From the NCBI GenBank assembly GCA_963843945.1, contig CAWJMF010000002.1:2170001-2234000 (forward strand): a DNA stretch of 64,000 bases. Direction: 5' to 3'. The notes under the pieces are model-generated. The model was not told where the DNA came from and did not search any database. It worked only from the letters and a program-made list of their open reading frames with translations. The translations under genes were made by a program, and so were the position numbers. The number at the start of each line of letters is the position of its first letter. Position 1 is the first letter of the stretch. This DNA is from CAWJMF01 sp963843945 (lineage in GTDB: Bacteria > Vulcanimicrobiota > Vulcanimicrobiia > Vulcanimicrobiales > Vulcanimicrobiaceae). This document shows positions 61,350-64,000 of the stretch, piece after piece.

Positions 61350-61520
61350 CTACACGTCGAGATTTTTCACGCTCCGCGCGTACGTCTGGATGACTACCCC
61401 ACCCGCGGCGCGGGTGGGGACCCCGTTGGTTGGAAGAGCCTCCGGCGGCGAGTTCATCCACACATACGCTAGCCCATTACACGTCGAGATTTTTCACGCT
61501 CCGCGCGTATGTCTGGATGA
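61350..61520. repeat. Duplicated gyrB 3' tail flanking a hairpin
   Basis: A 43-base block encoding the last residues of gyrB (IQTYARSVKNLDV and stop) occurs twice in direct orientation, at 61351-61393 and 61478-61520, with a single mismatch. Between them, 61450-61469 is an inverted partial copy of the same tail, matching the reverse complement of 61505-61524 with one mismatch. The outer copy is not attached to any gyrB frame. It reads like a tandem or fold-back duplication with filler DNA, or an assembly error. Confidence 0.8.
61397..61419. terminator. Strong GC hairpin downstream of gyrB
   Basis: CCCCACCCGCG-G-CGCGGGTGGGG is an exact 11-base inverted repeat with a one-base centre between the two gyrB tail copies and before tamB. 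It is placed to end gyrB transcription, although no T-tract follows. Confidence 0.5.
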
Positions 61521-63385
61521 ACTCTTTGCGCGGTTCGACTTTGTCGCCCATCAGGGTCGTGAACATCTCGTCGGCCGTCTACGCCATCTTCGAGCGCGAC
61601 CTGCTTGAGACGGCGGCTGTTGATGTCCATCGTGGTGTCCGCTAGTTGCTCGGCATCCATCTCGCCCAGACCCTTTGTACTGCTGCACTTGGAAGTCTTT
61701 GGGGTCGTCGTCGCCGATGATCGCCTTGAGCTCTTGCTCGCTGAAGGCGTACCACTGCTTCTTGCCCTTGTTTCACGCCGTAGAGCGGCGGCTGCGCGAT
61801 GTACACGAAGCCGCTTCTCGATCAGCGCGCGCATTTGCTGATAGAAGAACGTGAGCAGCAGCGTCCGGATGTGCGAGCCGTCGACGTCGGCGTCGGTCAT
61901 GATGATGATCTTGTGATACCGCAGCTTGTCGGCGTTGAACTCTTCGCCGAACCCCGTGCCGAGTGCGGTGATCATCGTGCGGATCTCTTCGTTCGAGAAG
62001 CACTTTGTCCGAGGCGCGCCTTCCGACGTTGAGGATCTTGCCGCGCAGCGGCAGGATCGCTTGCGTGTCGGAAGTCGCGTCCGCCTCTTGGCCGTTCCGC
62101 CGGCCGAGTCGCCCTCGACGAGGAACAGTCTCGCTCGTGGCGCGGGTCCTTGTCGGTGCAATCGACGAGTTTGCCCGGGAGGCCGCTGCCGTCGAGGGCG
62201 TTCTTGCGCCGCGACAGGTCGCGCGCTTTCTTGGCGGCTTCGCGCGCCCGCTGCGCCTGGCATCGCACTTCTCGACGATCGCTCGCGCGAACTTCGGATT
62301 CTCTTCGAAGAAGAAGTCGAGGCGCTCGCCGACCAGCCCGTAAACGATGCTGCGAACTTTCGCGTTGCCGAGCTTGGTCTTCGTCTGACCTTCGAATTGC
62401 GGCTCCTGCAGTTTCACCGAGACGATCGCGGTGAGCCCTTCCATGCAGTCGTCGGTCGAAAGCGTTGCCCTCGGACTCCTTGAGCAGCCCGCGCTTGCGC
62501 GCGTAGGAGTTGATCTCGTTGGCGACCGCCGTGCGAAAGCCGAGCAGGTGCATCCCGCCTTCGATCGTGTTGATGTTGTTGGCGAAGGAGAAGATCGTTT
62601 CGGTATAGCTGTCGGCCCACTGCAGCGCGCACTCGACGTCGACGCCCTCGCGCTCGCCGTTCGTCGAGATGATCGGATGCAGCGGATCTTTCTTCTCGTT
62701 GAGGTGCTCGACGAACGAGATGATGCCGCCTTCGTACATGAAGGTTCGCTCTTTGAGCTCCTCGCCGCGTTCGTCGCGCAGCGTGATCGAGAGGCCGCGG
62801 TTGAGGAACGCGAGCTCGCGCAGGCGCTTTTGCAGGATGTCCCAGTGGAAATCGAGCGTCTCGAAGACCTCGCGGTCCGGCAAGAACCACTGGTAGGTGC
62901 CGGTGCCCTCGGCTTTGCCGACGACCTTGAGCTTTTGCACCGTCTCGCCGCGCTCGAAGCGGATCTCGTAGAGCTTGCCGTCGCGCTTGACGCGCGTGAT
63001 CATCTTTTCCGAGAGCGCGTTGACGACCGAGATGCCGACGCCGTGCAGGCCGCCGGAAACCTTATAGCCGCCCTTGCCGAACTTGCCGCCCGCGTGCAGA
63101 ATCGTCATCGCGACCTCGACCGCGGGCAGCTGCTACTCGGGCTGCATGTCGACCGGGATGCCGCGGCCGTCGTCCTCGACCGAGCACGATCCGTCCTTGT
63201 ACAGGACCACCGTGATCTTCGTGGCGCATGCCGGCGAGCGCTTCGTCGACGGAGTTGTCCACGACTTCGTAGACGAGCTGGTGTAAGCCCCGTTCGGCCG
63301 TGTTACCGATGTACATGCCGGGGCGCTTGCGAACCGCTTCGAGTCCTTTGAGGACCTCGATTTGTTCGCCGGTATAATCGTTCAT
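61477..63385 (-). pseudogene. gyrB: DNA gyrase subunit B, multiply frameshifted
   Basis: GyrB is the ATPase half of gyrase. All expected parts occur in order but in changing frames: MNDYTGEQIEVLKGLEAVRK at the start (63385), LYEVVDNSVDEALAG-type ATP site, MTILHAGGKFGKGGYKVSGG, GLHGVGISVVNALS, LFLVEGDSAGGTAK, KIIIMTDADVDGSHIRTLLL, and the tail EFIQTYARSVKNLDV. Breaks lie at about 63229, 62460, 62257, 62130, 62093, about 62010, 61805, 61680-61770 and 61585, plus an in-frame TAG at 63133-63135. Total length (1909 bases) is normal for gyrB. The even spacing of small indels with motifs intact looks like poor base calling rather than old decay, but a real pseudogene cannot be excluded. Confidence 0.85.
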
Positions 63386-63393
63386 CGATTTGT

Positions 63394-64000
63394 TTACTTC
63401 GACGAATCGGTTCGCGGGCCCCACAGCAGCGCTTCGAGTTCGTCGCCGAGCAGATTGCGCACCACCGCCGGTGTGATCCGGTCGGGCGCCAAACCTGACT
63501 GCAAAAGGACGTACGAGCTTGCAATGGCGCGTTCGCGGTGGCCGGAGCTCAGACGTTTGGCGAAGCGAGCGCGCTGCAGCGTCGTCCACCAGCGCTGTAG
63601 CAACTGGCGCCGCGCACGGTCGTATTCGGCCCGGTCCAGACCCTCGACTTGCGCGCGAATCTCTCCGAACGCAAGCCACGGCGCCGCAAAGAGAATCCGC
63701 TGAACCGCCTCGCTCCGCGTGCGCTCCAGAGCACCGGCGCAGGGCGCGCAGAGCCCGGGGCCGTCGTCCTCGAGCGGAATCCCGCACCCGTCGCACACGC
63801 GCGGCGCGCGGCCGCGCAGCGCGGCGACGCGCCGGCGCAAACGCTCGAGGGCTTCCCGCGCATCGGCGGCCGGCGGCGGCTCGCTCCCGCGCGGGCGTGC
63901 GGCGGTTGCGGCGCGCGCCCCGGCGGAGCGCGCCGGCCGGCGCACCGTCCCGACGCGGAAGGCGATCCGCTCGATCTTCCGGCCTTCCGGCAAGGCCGCC
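63394..64000 (-). CDS. DciA-like (DUF721) protein with zinc-ribbon, 5' end outside window
   Basis: The visible C-terminal 199 residues begin with PEGRKIERIAFRVGTVRR, which matches the closing strand of the DUF721/DciA domain; DciA loads the replicative helicase DnaB. After an Ala/Arg-rich linker comes a CDGCGIPLEDDGPGLCAPC zinc-ribbon (two CxxC pairs) and then a helical region (LFAAPWLAFGEIRAQVEGLD to VRNLLGDELEALLWG) that I do not recognise. The frame is open to the right edge. It lies nine bases upstream of gyrB, matching the recF-dciA-gyrB order near many origins. The DUF721 call depends on a short segment, so it is moderate. Confidence 0.65.
   Translation of the reverse strand, partial: AALPEGRKIERIAFRVGTVRRPARSAGARAATAARPRGSEPPPAADAREALERLRRRVAALRGRAPRVCDGCGIPLEDDGPGLCAPCAGALERTRSEAVQRILFAAPWLAFGEIRAQVEGLDRAEYDRARRQLLQRWWTTLQRARFAKRLSSGHRERAIASSYVLLQSGLAPDRITPAVVRNLLGDELEALLWGPRTDSSK

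Noticed and set aside
61397..61419. Possible CRISPR repeat or IS terminal repeat next to gyrB
   Set aside because: It is a single hairpin with no spacer series, no second matching end and no transposase.

Overview
This is a high-GC, gene-dense, diderm bacterial chromosome segment. Several markers place it near the Terrabacteria-type diderms (Eremiobacterota/WPS-2, Cyanobacteria, Armatimonadota): a porin anchored by an N-terminal S-layer-homology domain, a DUF3084 protein beside a cyanobacterial-type YqgF/RuvC-like nuclease, an LpxB-related second glycosyltransferase, and a complete BamA/TamB/Lpx/Lpt envelope set. I favour Candidatus Eremiobacterota. That is inference from gene content and style, not a search. 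No rRNA, tRNA, CRISPR, prophage or recognisable IS element was found. No gene-free stretch exceeds about 215 bases.

Layout. 1-4.0 kb: the minC tail end, a periplasmic M48 protease and a DUF697-type membrane protein. 4.0-11.2 kb: the conserved RDD / SpoIIM / MoxR / DUF58 / DUF4350 / DUF4129 membrane-associated cluster. 11.2-19.6 kb: housekeeping and accessory genes (MOSC, QueA-like, SDR, secreted carbonic anhydrase, TelA with an XpaC-like partner, isochorismatase, AAA ATPase, tautomerase). 19.6-27.9 kb: histidine utilisation (hutF, hutI, hutU, hutH), with a NarL-type two-component system translationally coupled behind hutF. hutG is not in the window. 28.1-32.6 kb: recR-ybaB-dnaX, and divergent recQ. 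32.6-39.7 kb: a secreted protein, a cNMP-binding protein, a glycosyltransferase with a TPR partner, and the SLH porin.

39.9-61.3 kb is a continuous minus-strand envelope-assembly operon about 21 kb long. In order of transcription it holds tamB, bamA, three OmpH/Skp-like chaperones, lpxD, lpxC, fabZ, lpxA, lpxB, a metallophosphoesterase, an LpxB-related gene, an O-antigen ligase, lptC, lptB, lptF/G, DUF3084 and yqgF-like. Most neighbours overlap as ATGA or GTGA. The right end is gyrB, with all motifs present but about ten frame disruptions and a duplicated 3' tail, followed by the end of a dciA-like gene. That gene order usually lies next to dnaA/dnaN/recF and oriC, which would then be just beyond the right edge.

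The most unusual items are four. (1) A two-copy palindromic element at about 4.04-4.22 and 27.89-28.07 kb has a shared 90-base core in which both sides of a stem change together, inside outer arms that are unrelated between copies yet self-complementary within each copy. (2) The shattered gyrB with its tail duplication. (3) Several genes, most clearly recR, lack ATG/GTG/TTG at the expected N-terminus. (4) An OmpH/Skp array includes one chaperone stretched to 440 residues. Coordinates for starts are reasoned from ribosome-binding sites, overlaps and family length, and are stated where uncertain.
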